Source of the DNA: Deltaproteobacteria bacterium
Lineage (GTDB): Bacteria; Desulfobacterota; Desulfobacteria; Desulfobacterales; Desulfobacteraceae
Reading direction: 5' to 3'
Length of the DNA: 55,724 nucleotides
Assembly: GCA_027858995.1 (NCBI GenBank)
Contig: JAQIBP010000078.1
Span: 1 to 55,724 of the forward strand
Shown one piece after another: positions 26,187 to 35,945 of the stretch. The notes under the pieces are model-generated. The model saw only the letters and a list, made by a program, of their open reading frames with translations. It ran no database searches and was not told the DNA's origin. A program made the translations under genes and the position numbers. The stretch's first letter is position 1; each line of letters starts with the position of its first letter.

Positions 26187-29133
26187 GACTTTCCTTCTGT
26201 TCAATTTTCAGTAGTAAAAGCGGTTTGATTTCAGGGATAATCTGGCCAGCTCTTTCCAAATCTTTTAGCCAGACTGTTTTTTCTTCAACAAGTTTATTCA
26301 ACCGATACTGCCTGACCTCTGGAAGACCAATAAGTTCAATACTTTTTTTACGAGAATTAAAAAAATAAGAACCTCTTGTTTTCTCTTTTTCAAGAGTTCT
26401 AAGGTGATTTTGCTGCAAAGTATTGAACAGTTCTTGACCCGCATCTTCGGCTATAGTCTGCAGCCATTCAAAAGCATCGACAGACTCTTTTGGGGGTAAT
26501 GTTCCATAGAATACCGGTTCTGAATTGATAATTGTATCCCAGATATGTCTCGCTGTAGGCAAATACACCTTGCCGTCTTCTGTAGAAAATACACTTAAAA
26601 ATCCACGGTGAAAAATTGGAGCCCTTAATTGCGAATTATGTGATCTTCCCTGGGATGAGATTCTTATCTCAAACAACCCCCAATAACCATCAAGATCCTT
26701 TGGCAGATTTAAGATGCCTGTACGGGGTATGGGCTGTGATTTTATAACCTGTGGAATTTGTAATGCAAGATTTTTGACCTTTGGGTTTTCAAGATTCAAT
26801 AAATTTGTTCCTGCATATTTTAATGCATCTTTTGAATTAAACACAACCTTTTTCTCCACTGTGTTATCGGGCCAGTGCAATTCCCACCAGAATCTTTTTT
26901 GAATTGATTCTCCTCCCTTGATTTTTATATAGGAAGTGATCATTTTTTCGATCCAATAGGGGAGAGGGTGGGATCTTAATCTCTGGGCAGCATTTATATC
27001 AAGTTCTTCTGAAATTCCATATATTGCAGATTCTTCCCGGATTGCACCCATTTCCTGTTTTATCTCAACCATAGTTTGATCAATAGACTGCTCAATATCG
27101 TCTGGGCTCAAAATTGCTGATGTAAAAATATTTTCAAAAATTTCACCTGCCCTGGCAGAATCCAGGACATCCCCTGTTTTATCAATTCCAAATTCTTTGA
27201 ATATAACAGACAATTTTTCTTCGAGTATCTCCCGAACCCTGAATTCCACAGAATTTTCAAAAATAAAATTGATTGCCCTGACTGTTTTAGGCTGACCAAT
27301 ACGATCTACCCGTCCAATACGCTGCTCAAGTCTCATTGGATTCCAGGGAATGTCATAGTTGATAACCACATGACAAAACTGAAGATTCAAGCCCTCACCA
27401 CCGGCATCAGTTGAAACCAGCACCCGTGTATTATGTTTGAATGTTTCCTGGGCATCTCTTCTCTGCTCCATATCCATGGAACCGTTGAGTATGGCAACAG
27501 ATATCCCTCTGTCTTCTAAAAATTCCTTGAGCATTTGCTGGGTAGGAATAAATTCTGTAAATATCAGTATTTTCAGGTCTGATTGATTCTCTTCCGACTG
27601 AAGCTGATATATCCGTTTCATCAGGGATTCAGCTTTTGCATCTGGCCCAGCCTGTTCAGAGTTACAAGCAATATTTAGCAGGGTCTCAACCTGGACAGCC
27701 TCATTTTTCAATGCTGCAATACGGGTTCCCATTAATTTTTCTAAAAGTTCCTGGGCATCCATATCATAAATTGCATCAGTATCAACATCGGATAATTCAG
27801 AATTGATGGAATCTGGGCTGTTGAAATTTTCTTTAATCACATATTGTTTGTTTTGTAGTATTGCCAGACGTTTTTCCAATGTGGATCTTATAGCTCTGGT
27901 ACTTGATACCACAAGGCGCTGCATAAGGATCATTAAAAAACCAATATGTCGATTTTTATCAAGTATGGCCTGGTTATATCCTTCTTGAACATAATCAGTT
28001 ACAGCTTTATACAAACGTTCCTGGATACAATGGCGATCTTCCCAATGAATTTTAAACATTTTGGTCTGTCTGGGTTTAAATAAAGGTTTCCCAGTGCCAT
28101 CAAGTGCTTTTCGTTTTTCCGTACGAATTATAAAAGGGGCAACACGTGTCTTTGATATACTATCGACATCCGGAAAAACTGTTTCATCCAAAAGGCTGAT
28201 CAGCCTGTGAAACGCATCTGTTTTACCTTGGTGTGGCGTGGCAGAGAGCAGCAGTAGATAGGGTGATGCCTTGGCAAGACCTTTTCCCAGCTTATACCGG
28301 GCCACCTGATCTGTACTGCCTCCAAGGCGATGTGATTCATCAACAATAATTAAGTCCCACCCTGCAGTAATCAGATTTTCAAATCGGCTTTGATTATATT
28401 CATCTATTTTTTCTTTTGACCAGCCTTGGCGTTTATCCATGGGTTTTACAGAATCAAGTGATACAATCACCTGGTCAAACATATTCCAGGGAGTAGTGGT
28501 ATGTACGTTCTTCAGGTTATTCCCCTGGGTAGCTGATATTCTATGAAGGGTTTTTAAATCTCCACCCAGAATTAATTGAAAATTTTCATTAAAATGGGTC
28601 TGCATTTCACTAACCCATTGAGTGGCAATGCCTTTAGGTGACACCACAAGAGTGCGCCGAACTAATCCTCTCAATTTAAGTTCCCGTAAAATCAGACCGG
28701 CTTCTATGGTTTTTCCGAGACCTACCTCATCAGCCAGAAGATATCTAACCCGGTCATTTGAAACTGCTCTTGATAATGCATGTATTTGGTGTGGTAAAGG
28801 AATGACTTTTGAGTCCATGGGTGCTAAAAGCACGTGCCCCTCCTCTCTATTGGAGGATTTTTCCAATACCTCAGCCACCTTTGCCGCTGCTGTGATATAG
28901 GCCATCCGGGCTTTTTCAATCTCAGGATCTAAATCTGTATATACTGGTTCCAGGCTCTCTTTTGGAACTTTAACAACTGTATCACTTGCAGACAACCATA
29001 TCTGGCAGACTGTTTTCCCCCATAGAGATTGTTCTTCCAATACTTTACAATTGGAATTATGAATGGTGCTGTATTGCCAATGCTCAATCACGTAATCTTC
29101 CTTTTTGAACCACGGGTCGAAGATGTGGAGCAT
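26179..29133 (-). CDS. brxHII: BREX-associated SNF2-type helicase BrxHII
   Basis: 984 residues from the ATG at 29133; a TTG at 29160 would add 9 residues and neither has a clear ribosome site. The N-terminus has a short beta-rich module (KVLEEQSLWGKTVCQIWL). The SNF2 core follows: Walker A DEVGLGKTIEAG (about 133-144), VDESHRLGG (motif II) and the second lobe with STDAGGEGLNLQFC and QRIGRVDRIGQ. The C-terminal ~350 residues are specific to this class. It occupies the helicase position of type 3 BREX, before pglZ. It differs from the shorter SNF2 protein at 13233-15593, with which it shares only the motor. Confidence 0.88.
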   Translation of the reverse strand: MLHIFDPWFKKEDYVIEHWQYSTIHNSNCKVLEEQSLWGKTVCQIWLSASDTVVKVPKESLEPVYTDLDPEIEKARMAYITAAAKVAEVLEKSSNREEGHVLLAPMDSKVIPLPHQIHALSRAVSNDRVRYLLADEVGLGKTIEAGLILRELKLRGLVRRTLVVSPKGIATQWVSEMQTHFNENFQLILGGDLKTLHRISATQGNNLKNVHTTTPWNMFDQVIVSLDSVKPMDKRQGWSKEKIDEYNQSRFENLITAGWDLIIVDESHRLGGSTDQVARYKLGKGLAKASPYLLLLSATPHQGKTDAFHRLISLLDETVFPDVDSISKTRVAPFIIRTEKRKALDGTGKPLFKPRQTKMFKIHWEDRHCIQERLYKAVTDYVQEGYNQAILDKNRHIGFLMILMQRLVVSSTRAIRSTLEKRLAILQNKQYVIKENFNSPDSINSELSDVDTDAIYDMDAQELLEKLMGTRIAALKNEAVQVETLLNIACNSEQAGPDAKAESLMKRIYQLQSEENQSDLKILIFTEFIPTQQMLKEFLEDRGISVAILNGSMDMEQRRDAQETFKHNTRVLVSTDAGGEGLNLQFCHVVINYDIPWNPMRLEQRIGRVDRIGQPKTVRAINFIFENSVEFRVREILEEKLSVIFKEFGIDKTGDVLDSARAGEIFENIFTSAILSPDDIEQSIDQTMVEIKQEMGAIREESAIYGISEELDINAAQRLRSHPLPYWIEKMITSYIKIKGGESIQKRFWWELHWPDNTVEKKVVFNSKDALKYAGTNLLNLENPKVKNLALQIPQVIKSQPIPRTGILNLPKDLDGYWGLFEIRISSQGRSHNSQLRAPIFHRGFLSVFSTEDGKVYLPTARHIWDTIINSEPVFYGTLPPKESVDAFEWLQTIAEDAGQELFNTLQQNHLRTLEKEKTRGSYFFNSRKKSIELIGLPEVRQYRLNKLVEEKTVWLKDLERAGQIIPEIKPLLLLKIEQKESHG

Positions 29134-29227
29134 AGCGGAACCAAAACACGAAAGGCACAAAAAGATTGAAAAACAGACTTGGTAACAAATTTGTGATTAA
29201 GTCGATGTTGTATGCATTCAAACTTAG

Positions 29228-30985
29228 TCACTTTTTAACCTCATATGACTGAACAAGTGTCATTCCCTTTTGAGTTGTTTTATATTTTTGGTTTTTGCTT
29301 CTTGGACGTTCGGGAATAGTCCGTTCAAGATAGCCTTTGGATAAAAGATTGGATAGAGCTGTTCTGTAATTTCCTGTTATAGACTTATAACCAAGTAATT
29401 TTAATAATTCAGGTGTACTATGGGAATACTCACAATGATTAAGAATTTGAAATTCAGTTTTGGTTAAATTATCATGTACCTCATCATGTACCTCATCATA
29501 GGCTTCTATAACGATCTGTTTAAATTGTTCCAGTATTTCTGGGGATAATTCGTAAAATTCTTTGTCAATTTGAATAAAAAGATCCTGAGCAACCAGGTGA
29601 TCTGCAATACTCTCACATACTTGAAGTGATTTTCCTAAAATGTCACGTATGTCATAAAGAGATATGGATTTATGCTTACAGGCATAGGCAAAAATAACAG
29701 CCTCATCTTCAGACAAATTAATTTTTAGATTTTTTTGAAATTTTATTTGTTTTTCAGATAATAAAATTTCTTTCCGGAGAACCAGTTCAAATGTTTTTTT
29801 TGCTTTATCATTGAAGATTTCAGGTGGAACTTTTCCAAGCCCGCGCCAGTTTTTAAAAACATCCCGTAATCCCCATCCAGCATTTTCACTAAAGCCAATA
29901 CGTCGAAAGGCAGTTACGAGAAGTGGGTTTCTGGTTTCTTTTTCCCCCGGCTCAAGCAGATCTTTTACTTGTGCAAATGCATCTCCTGGATTCCAGAAAC
30001 GTGTCAAATCATTAAAATGAGTAATGGCAGGTTTTCGGCTGTGATCTGCATAATCCTGGTGAATCAGCATATTTATGATGGCTTCACGAAATGCAATATA
30101 ATCCGGTGGTGTGTCTTTACGCTGGAGTGTTTTAGGATCTACTTCAAAGGGAATTTCAGCAAATTTATAATACCATTCAACCACTGCCAGCCAGCTTTGA
30201 ACCAGGTTGTAGTCACATACAGTCCTGTCATGCCAGCGCTCTTCAGTAGAATAATCGTTATAATTAAAAAGATAACGCTGGCAATCAATCACTGGTCGGG
30301 GAAGTAATCCACGCAGATACCCATCCTGACCCAACAGAAGAACAGAAGCAATAGTTGGTTTTCTTCCCTTGTTTGTCTCTTTTATCAGACCAATTTGAAA
30401 TAAAAATTCCAGATCGTCAAGATCAGTATAACTGCGATTATCTGCCTTGCCTTCATACTGTCTGCGGTACCAGGCTATATCTTTTTTATTGTAGCATTTA
30501 TTTATGTCATAATCCAAAATGTGCCCGTCATAACGATTAGCAGAGGCATCACTCATTAAACGCTGTAACTCTTCAGGCGTACAGCGAACATCACATGCAC
30601 CTTTTCGAAGAAAACTTCTGCGAATATCACCGTTCAAAAATAACGGCTTTGCAGTTCGAGAGGCTTCAGGCACGTAAAACACCAACAAATCTTTTTCATC
30701 AATGGAATGAAGATGTTCTTTCACATTAATGGTCTGGTTGATTTTGTCTTTTTGACGCAATGCAGATAGAAATTCATTTTGCATCTTGTCCACATCCAGA
30801 ACGCCAACGACATCAAAATTTGAGCCATCTTTTTTTACACCAAATACAAGGTGTCCACCCTCTGTATTGGCAAAGGCTGAAACAGATTCGTAGGCACTTT
30901 TTGGTATGGCTTGTCTTGCTTGTTTAAACTCAACATTGTTCCACTCATGTGCCTTGAGAAGTTTTAATAGTTCTTTATCATCCAT
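29228..30985 (-). CDS. AlbA_2 / GHKL-type putative regulator embedded in the BREX operon
   Basis: 585 residues. The N-terminal AlbA_2 (Schlafen-like) domain is clear: NNVEFKQARQAIPKSAYESVSAFANTEGG, then GVKKDGS. A middle domain has the HATPase_c_4 N-box pattern REAIINMLIHQDYADH. The C-terminus holds winged-helix segments after a tandem EVHD-EVHD repeat. Proteins of this build are usually annotated as transcriptional regulators or RecG-like; Schlafen-type AlbA_2 domains can also act on RNA or DNA. It is not one of the six canonical type 3 BREX genes. It lies 113 bp from the upstream DUF4276 gene, which could hold its own promoter, and about 94 bp from brxHII. Confidence 0.85.
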   Translation of the reverse strand: MDDKELLKLLKAHEWNNVEFKQARQAIPKSAYESVSAFANTEGGHLVFGVKKDGSNFDVVGVLDVDKMQNEFLSALRQKDKINQTINVKEHLHSIDEKDLLVFYVPEASRTAKPLFLNGDIRRSFLRKGACDVRCTPEELQRLMSDASANRYDGHILDYDINKCYNKKDIAWYRRQYEGKADNRSYTDLDDLEFLFQIGLIKETNKGRKPTIASVLLLGQDGYLRGLLPRPVIDCQRYLFNYNDYSTEERWHDRTVCDYNLVQSWLAVVEWYYKFAEIPFEVDPKTLQRKDTPPDYIAFREAIINMLIHQDYADHSRKPAITHFNDLTRFWNPGDAFAQVKDLLEPGEKETRNPLLVTAFRRIGFSENAGWGLRDVFKNWRGLGKVPPEIFNDKAKKTFELVLRKEILLSEKQIKFQKNLKINLSEDEAVIFAYACKHKSISLYDIRDILGKSLQVCESIADHLVAQDLFIQIDKEFYELSPEILEQFKQIVIEAYDEVHDEVHDNLTKTEFQILNHCEYSHSTPELLKLLGYKSITGNYRTALSNLLSKGYLERTIPERPRSKNQKYKTTQKGMTLVQSYEVKK

Positions 30986-31098
30986 AATTATGCAATTATT
31001 CCATTTTTGATCACAAAAAAGCTGGTATTATGATTTGTTGAAAACTGATAAAAATTATACTGTTTTCAATATTTACAATTAAAGACATGTTAAATTCA

Positions 31099-31758
31099 TC
31101 AAATCTCGATTCCTGCCAGATTTCTGATACCGTCACGGAATACCTGAAAACTTTTTGAACAATTACCATCCACATCTAAGTGAGGTCCAATATTTTCAGC
31201 CCATTTACATTTAGCCTGTCCTGTATATGGCCATCCCAAGTTCTTGAGCTTTTGCGATCCTCCGGGATAAACAGCATCGGCGAGCGTTTCCCAGGTTCCA
31301 CAAATGCAGTCTTGCGTATAAGCATTCAAAACCAGCGCTTTTGCACGAGGATAGGCAGACGTTATTGCGTTACGGTCTCCTAACAACCAGGCTTCACCTT
31401 CCTCTATAGCAATTCTGAATAGTGTCGCTGGTTGCGGGTTACAGTCATTCAAAATATCGAGCATTTCTTGTTTAAACGCCAGACAGTCCTTATCATCCAG
31501 GTCTACAATCACAACAACCGCAGCAGAAAAATCTTTAAGGCTTTTGCCATATCCTTTTAGCAGTTTTGGCAATCGATCCAGAAGAATCCGCTTCTGCGGA
31601 TCAATCGTTCCCCGTAGATTTTTTGGAATGCGGCCAATGCCTTTGTAGGAAATTATTCTATAGGTATGATCCTGTCCGTTGAGACCAAGGATTTTTTCTA
31701 AAATAGATTCCAATGCAATTTTACCTGATTTATCTTCTACAAGTATTTCAAAGTGCAT
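31099..31758 (-). CDS. DUF4276 family protein, TOPRIM-like nuclease candidate
   Basis: 219 residues from the ATG at 31758, chosen because GAGGTG lies 5 bases upstream, just after the ATPase stop at 31763. It has the DUF4276 layout: ILVEDKSGK at the N-terminus (catalytic-type glutamate), VVIVDLDDKD (DxD) in the middle and IAIEEGEAWLLGD after it. That is the acidic arrangement of TOPRIM domains, which cut or rejoin DNA or RNA with Mg2+. With the adjacent ATPase it forms an ATPase-TOPRIM pair similar in logic to OLD/GajA and PARIS systems. Nuclease activity is inferred from motif pattern only. Confidence 0.82.
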   Translation of the reverse strand: MHFEILVEDKSGKIALESILEKILGLNGQDHTYRIISYKGIGRIPKNLRGTIDPQKRILLDRLPKLLKGYGKSLKDFSAAVVVIVDLDDKDCLAFKQEMLDILNDCNPQPATLFRIAIEEGEAWLLGDRNAITSAYPRAKALVLNAYTQDCICGTWETLADAVYPGGSQKLKNLGWPYTGQAKCKWAENIGPHLDVDGNCSKSFQVFRDGIRNLAGIEI

Positions 31759-31762
31759 TGGC

Positions 31763-33055
31763 TCACCTCGCATCCAGGTAGTCACTGTACCAGAGGCTGC
31801 CAAGAGGTAATCCCTCATCCACCATTGCCTTGACTATTGCATCATCGCTGGCCCTGCGAATGCTCGAAAAACCATCTATATTTTTTTCAAGAATCCATGT
31901 TTCGTCCGGTGCAAGTGCATCTACAAAATAGGGTTGATGAGTTGTGATAAAGAGTTGTGGCGCATTTTTTTTGCCAGTTGCATGTATACGAAATTCACTC
32001 ACGAGTGTTTCAAGGAGTTTGTGGTAAAGGCCGTTTTCAGGCTCTTCAATACAAACAAATGGTGGTGGTTTCGGGTCTTCTAATAAAAGTAAATATGCAA
32101 AGATTTTCAACGTACCATCAGACATTTGTTGAGCGTAAAATGGATCATCAAATCCTTTATCATTAAAACGGATAAGAAGACGTTTGTCCGGGCTTTCCTC
32201 TGTTTCAATCTTATCAATACCAGGGATTTTTTTTGAAATACGATTCAGGATATTTCTAAAACGTTTCGGATATTCGCGTTCCATGAATTGAACAACATTG
32301 CCAAGATTGTCTCCGTGAATATTCAAATGCCTCTGTGGACCGGCCAGGGGCAGACTACGGGCGGCATCTGGTGTAAAGTAACTCAGGTACCATCCTTCAA
32401 TGAATTGTCTAAAGGCCGATATCCGGGGATGTTGCTTCAGGGCTCCAAGAGTAGCAATACCAAGCTTGCGTTTATCCTGTAGTTCAACAATTTCTGTTTC
32501 ACGGCTTTCTTCTTTTTGTGATGTCTCTTCAATCTCCTTCATCAATTTGAACAAGTCAAAATCCATTTTACCTTCATCAATCTGTTGACCCTGTTCTTGT
32601 CCTTTCCATACAACTCCTTTGCCTTTGTTTAATAAAAGAAACGAGAAAGGCCAGCCATGTTTTTGTCCTTTACGCCGCTGGCGAAGACGTTCCAGTATTA
32701 CGTAGGGTCGCCCGGTTTTATCGGCATCAATTGTTAGCTCATAGGTGATCGGCCGGGCATTCCCATCTTGTTTGTAATATATCTGGAATTCAATTGGAGC
32801 ATTACTGCCCTGGGAACGAATCCGGTCAAATCCGCCTCTACCTTTGGTATCACAAGCTTCCTCAACTCCCAGTTTGAGACAATCTGCAAGAAAACCAAAC
32901 GCATCAAACAGGGAACTTTTGCCAACACCATTCTTACCGATAACGGCAGTCATAGGTGTCAGAGGTTGAGCTTGCTGCATATTCCATAATTTCCCAAGTG
33001 TCACATCTTTTAACACACGGTAGTTTTTAATCCTGAAGCCTTCTATTTTTGCCAT
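31763..33055 (-). CDS. AAA ATPase (AAA_15/AAA_21, OLD-like) partner of the DUF4276 protein
   Basis: 430 residues. It has an SMC/ABC-like ATPase core: Walker A IGKNGVGKSS (about 39-48), an ABC signature-like QMSDGTLK (about 308-315), Walker B FVCIEEPENGLYH (about 328-340) and an H-loop ITTHQPYFVDAL. A helical insert (about 160-220) is rich in charged residues. The OLD/RecF-type fold is common in phage-defence effectors paired with TOPRIM nucleases. It begins 2 bp after the pglX stop, so it is translationally linked to the BREX methyltransferase. It may be a second, independent defence module or a regulator of BREX. Confidence 0.88.
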   Translation of the reverse strand: MAKIEGFRIKNYRVLKDVTLGKLWNMQQAQPLTPMTAVIGKNGVGKSSLFDAFGFLADCLKLGVEEACDTKGRGGFDRIRSQGSNAPIEFQIYYKQDGNARPITYELTIDADKTGRPYVILERLRQRRKGQKHGWPFSFLLLNKGKGVVWKGQEQGQQIDEGKMDFDLFKLMKEIEETSQKEESRETEIVELQDKRKLGIATLGALKQHPRISAFRQFIEGWYLSYFTPDAARSLPLAGPQRHLNIHGDNLGNVVQFMEREYPKRFRNILNRISKKIPGIDKIETEESPDKRLLIRFNDKGFDDPFYAQQMSDGTLKIFAYLLLLEDPKPPPFVCIEEPENGLYHKLLETLVSEFRIHATGKKNAPQLFITTHQPYFVDALAPDETWILEKNIDGFSSIRRASDDAIVKAMVDEGLPLGSLWYSDYLDAR

Positions 33056-33057
33056 GA

Positions 33058-35931
33058 TTATCTGTCTCCCGTTCGAGTTATTGCCTGATCATACCACATC
33101 AAAAGTTTTGGATCTTCTTCCAGGATTCTATTTGGAATCTTTTTAGCAACACTTATGATGGTATTATATTCTTTTTTATGCCATGCCTTTTTAAATCCAG
33201 CCCTTACTGCTTCAAGCCTGAAAAGCTTTAGTTTTTTTGTTGCCTGTCTATATTGTTCAAACTCTTTCATTAGAGATTTTTCTCGTAGTTTTTCTAAATC
33301 ACCTGCCTTATTTGGATCTGGCACATACCAGCGATCTTTTGCTTTAGTCATTAAGGCTTTATCGTTTTTTGTGCGGTTGCGCATATCCTTCCAATTAGTG
33401 GAAAGATAACTGTGGATTTGTTCCGGGACTGTACTTTGTCCATCATAGCACAGAAAGTTTTGATCAAGCAGGATTGACAGCTCCAAAGGTTTTTCATTTT
33501 TGCTCCAGCCGCCAATTTCCTGCATGAACTGGGGATTAAGATTTTGAAAACTCTGGGGTTTATCCCTTAGGATATTTCTAAGCCATTCAATTGCAGAAGC
33601 TTCATCAGATACAAACATCTCCTGTTGGATTGGTCTGCCGCCGCCTATCATTTTTTTTCGATCATATTCAGCCACCTGTTCTGGCAAAAAATACATACCG
33701 TCACGCTCTGAAAAACGCCGAGATAAGCCAAGCTGAAACTCTTGACTGGAGATCGGCACATTAAAGCCTTTGCGAACGTAGAAAGCAACAACCTGGTCAA
33801 AAAGGATACGGGGATCTCGTTCTGGCACAATGGCAATATCTAATCCTTGTTTTTTTATGACTGGCAAGTATTTCAAGTGCGTCCTAATGAAATCCCAAAC
33901 ACCCTCCTCAGTCTGTGCTTCCAGCTCAAATCGCTCTTCAAAACCGCCATTCGGTTTGTAGGCTGAAATGATAAGATCTTGTTTTACTGAAGTTGGATTA
34001 GTTTGGGAATTAAATGAGCCTTGCCCTTTATTGAGTGCAGATACATTTGAGACTACAAATCCAGCATCATTTAGTGCTGTTTGAATATTATTCCAGATAA
34101 TAGCTTTAGTATTAGAAAACTCAACTGTCATCCAACGACCTGGTCGAAGGAGGTTGTATGCTTGTTTGAAACATTGTGTCATTAATTTTCTATATTTATT
34201 TATTCCTTTTTTCTGGTTTCTATTTTCAATCGCTTCTGGTTTCTTATCTGTGATTATACCCAACCAAGCTTCCCACAAAAAACTTAACTCAGAATAATGA
34301 AGATTTGAACCAAAAGGCGGGTCAATAAATATATAATCTAAAGAATTCGGAATCATTGTTTTAAAAAAATTATCGCTTAACGATGATGTGTTTACTATTT
34401 GACGGACTTTGTTCCTCTCTAAATTAGCTCTTTTAAAGTCATCAAGTTTACCTGATCCCAATTTGAACAAATTTCTTTCAGCAATATTACTTGGAATATA
34501 AAGTGCGTTAGGAAGAGCGCCAGCTAAATTAACTTTTCCTTTTTTCAATCCAATGTTATGAAGCAAACTTGCTGTTTTAATAAGAACAGAGGTTATAGAC
34601 AACCGCCCTAATGGTATTTTTTTAAAAGCACTCCAAAGAGCTGAAATAATATGAAGATTTCTGTTCGTATAGAAGTGATGAGCATTAGTAATCCCTATTC
34701 TTATGGGTTCTCCTGTTTTATCTCCAATAGGAATCTTGTCAATAGGATAATCGTAAAGACAGGTAGTAGATTCAATTTTTTCGATGAGATCGAGGTCTGA
34801 TTGCTCAATCTTCTTTAATAAATTCTTTTTAGAACCTGGGATTGTGTAATTAATTAATACAGGAACTCTTTTTGATTGTTTTATCGTATCATTGAGATCC
34901 TTATCATAAAAATGCGTCCATGCACGTTCTACACTACTTTTATTTAATAAAGAATTACATGCCGGACAAGGGAACTCACTATTTATTCCACTGAGATTCT
35001 CACTAACCGCTACTTCCCAAAAAACTAACTCATTTGCACATTCGGGACAGATAAAGACATCACTCCAAATAGTATAATTAATTTTTCCCTTTGTCTCTCC
35101 GTCTGTATGCATGGTTTCATACATCCAGCCACACTCTTTTTCTACCTCTGCAAGAATTTGTTTGGCTTCACGCTCAAAAGCCTGGACATCCACAGGAGTA
35201 TTATAATTATAGGCAATAAAAGTGGCTGCTGGAGAAAGATCATTTAAAACAGCTTTTCTGGTTCCAAGTTTTGAAAAGGGTTTCCAGGCTGTTTTACCTT
35301 GATCATCAAGCTGACGTTCTAAAATTATTCCATCATCTTGAACTTTATATTGCTGCTCAGGAGATTTTTTTGTAACACCAAGGGATTCAACAGCAGTCTT
35401 ATCCCCACACATCTGTGCAGCTACGCCTGTCATGCCGGTACCGCAAAAACCGTCAAACACAATATCCCCAGGTTCTGTGTAATGCAGTATATACCGCATA
35501 ATGGCTTTATGGGGTACTTTTGTATGATAGGAGTGGGCATTGTAGATGGGATCATTTTTGCCTTCACTAACATCAGCTGCAAAAGGTTCTCGATGGTATT
35601 GATAATCTTCAGGTTTTTCTGGTTTTTGCACTTCCCATTCTTTGATGAAATCTTTCAACCAGGGGTTCGGGCAGGCTGTATAGTATGGAGGATCAGACAA
35701 AGCAAGAATATCTTCATTTTCTCCAATGGGAAAGCCTTCTATTTTTCTAAATTCCGGATCTTTGAGTTTTTCCCTGAGAATATCAGTAAAATAGATTCTT
35801 CGGGCTTCATCATTGTCAAATTTTATTCCCAGACATGTAACAGGGTTTGTATCAGTTCCAGTTTTATCTGTGAACATTCCTTTATTAGTGGCTTTAGTGC
35901 CTTTATTTTTTAGAAATTGTTTTTTTTTCAT
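33058..35931 (-). CDS. pglX: BREX adenine-specific DNA methyltransferase PglX (type 3, PglXI)
   Basis: 957 residues. It has a methyltransferase motif SDPPY (about 79-83), an AdoMet-binding motif in VFDGFCGTGMTGVAAQ (about 153-168) and a second FIDPPFGSN motif in the middle. Two CxxC pairs (CPECANEL and CPACNSLL, about 290-325) form a probable zinc ribbon. In BREX, PglX methylates the host's own DNA at a non-palindromic site, and unmethylated phage DNA is blocked. It starts 14 bp after brxC and sits in the expected type 3 order. The recognition site cannot be read from sequence. Confidence 0.9.
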   Translation of the reverse strand: MKKKQFLKNKGTKATNKGMFTDKTGTDTNPVTCLGIKFDNDEARRIYFTDILREKLKDPEFRKIEGFPIGENEDILALSDPPYYTACPNPWLKDFIKEWEVQKPEKPEDYQYHREPFAADVSEGKNDPIYNAHSYHTKVPHKAIMRYILHYTEPGDIVFDGFCGTGMTGVAAQMCGDKTAVESLGVTKKSPEQQYKVQDDGIILERQLDDQGKTAWKPFSKLGTRKAVLNDLSPAATFIAYNYNTPVDVQAFEREAKQILAEVEKECGWMYETMHTDGETKGKINYTIWSDVFICPECANELVFWEVAVSENLSGINSEFPCPACNSLLNKSSVERAWTHFYDKDLNDTIKQSKRVPVLINYTIPGSKKNLLKKIEQSDLDLIEKIESTTCLYDYPIDKIPIGDKTGEPIRIGITNAHHFYTNRNLHIISALWSAFKKIPLGRLSITSVLIKTASLLHNIGLKKGKVNLAGALPNALYIPSNIAERNLFKLGSGKLDDFKRANLERNKVRQIVNTSSLSDNFFKTMIPNSLDYIFIDPPFGSNLHYSELSFLWEAWLGIITDKKPEAIENRNQKKGINKYRKLMTQCFKQAYNLLRPGRWMTVEFSNTKAIIWNNIQTALNDAGFVVSNVSALNKGQGSFNSQTNPTSVKQDLIISAYKPNGGFEERFELEAQTEEGVWDFIRTHLKYLPVIKKQGLDIAIVPERDPRILFDQVVAFYVRKGFNVPISSQEFQLGLSRRFSERDGMYFLPEQVAEYDRKKMIGGGRPIQQEMFVSDEASAIEWLRNILRDKPQSFQNLNPQFMQEIGGWSKNEKPLELSILLDQNFLCYDGQSTVPEQIHSYLSTNWKDMRNRTKNDKALMTKAKDRWYVPDPNKAGDLEKLREKSLMKEFEQYRQATKKLKLFRLEAVRAGFKKAWHKKEYNTIISVAKKIPNRILEEDPKLLMWYDQAITRTGDR

Positions 35932-35945
35932 ATCTTAAACCTTTT

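Noticed and set aside
29460-29520. CRISPR-like direct repeats
   Set aside because: Only two adjacent 12-base units inside a coding sequence with no spacers; no CRISPR array or cas gene was found in the window.
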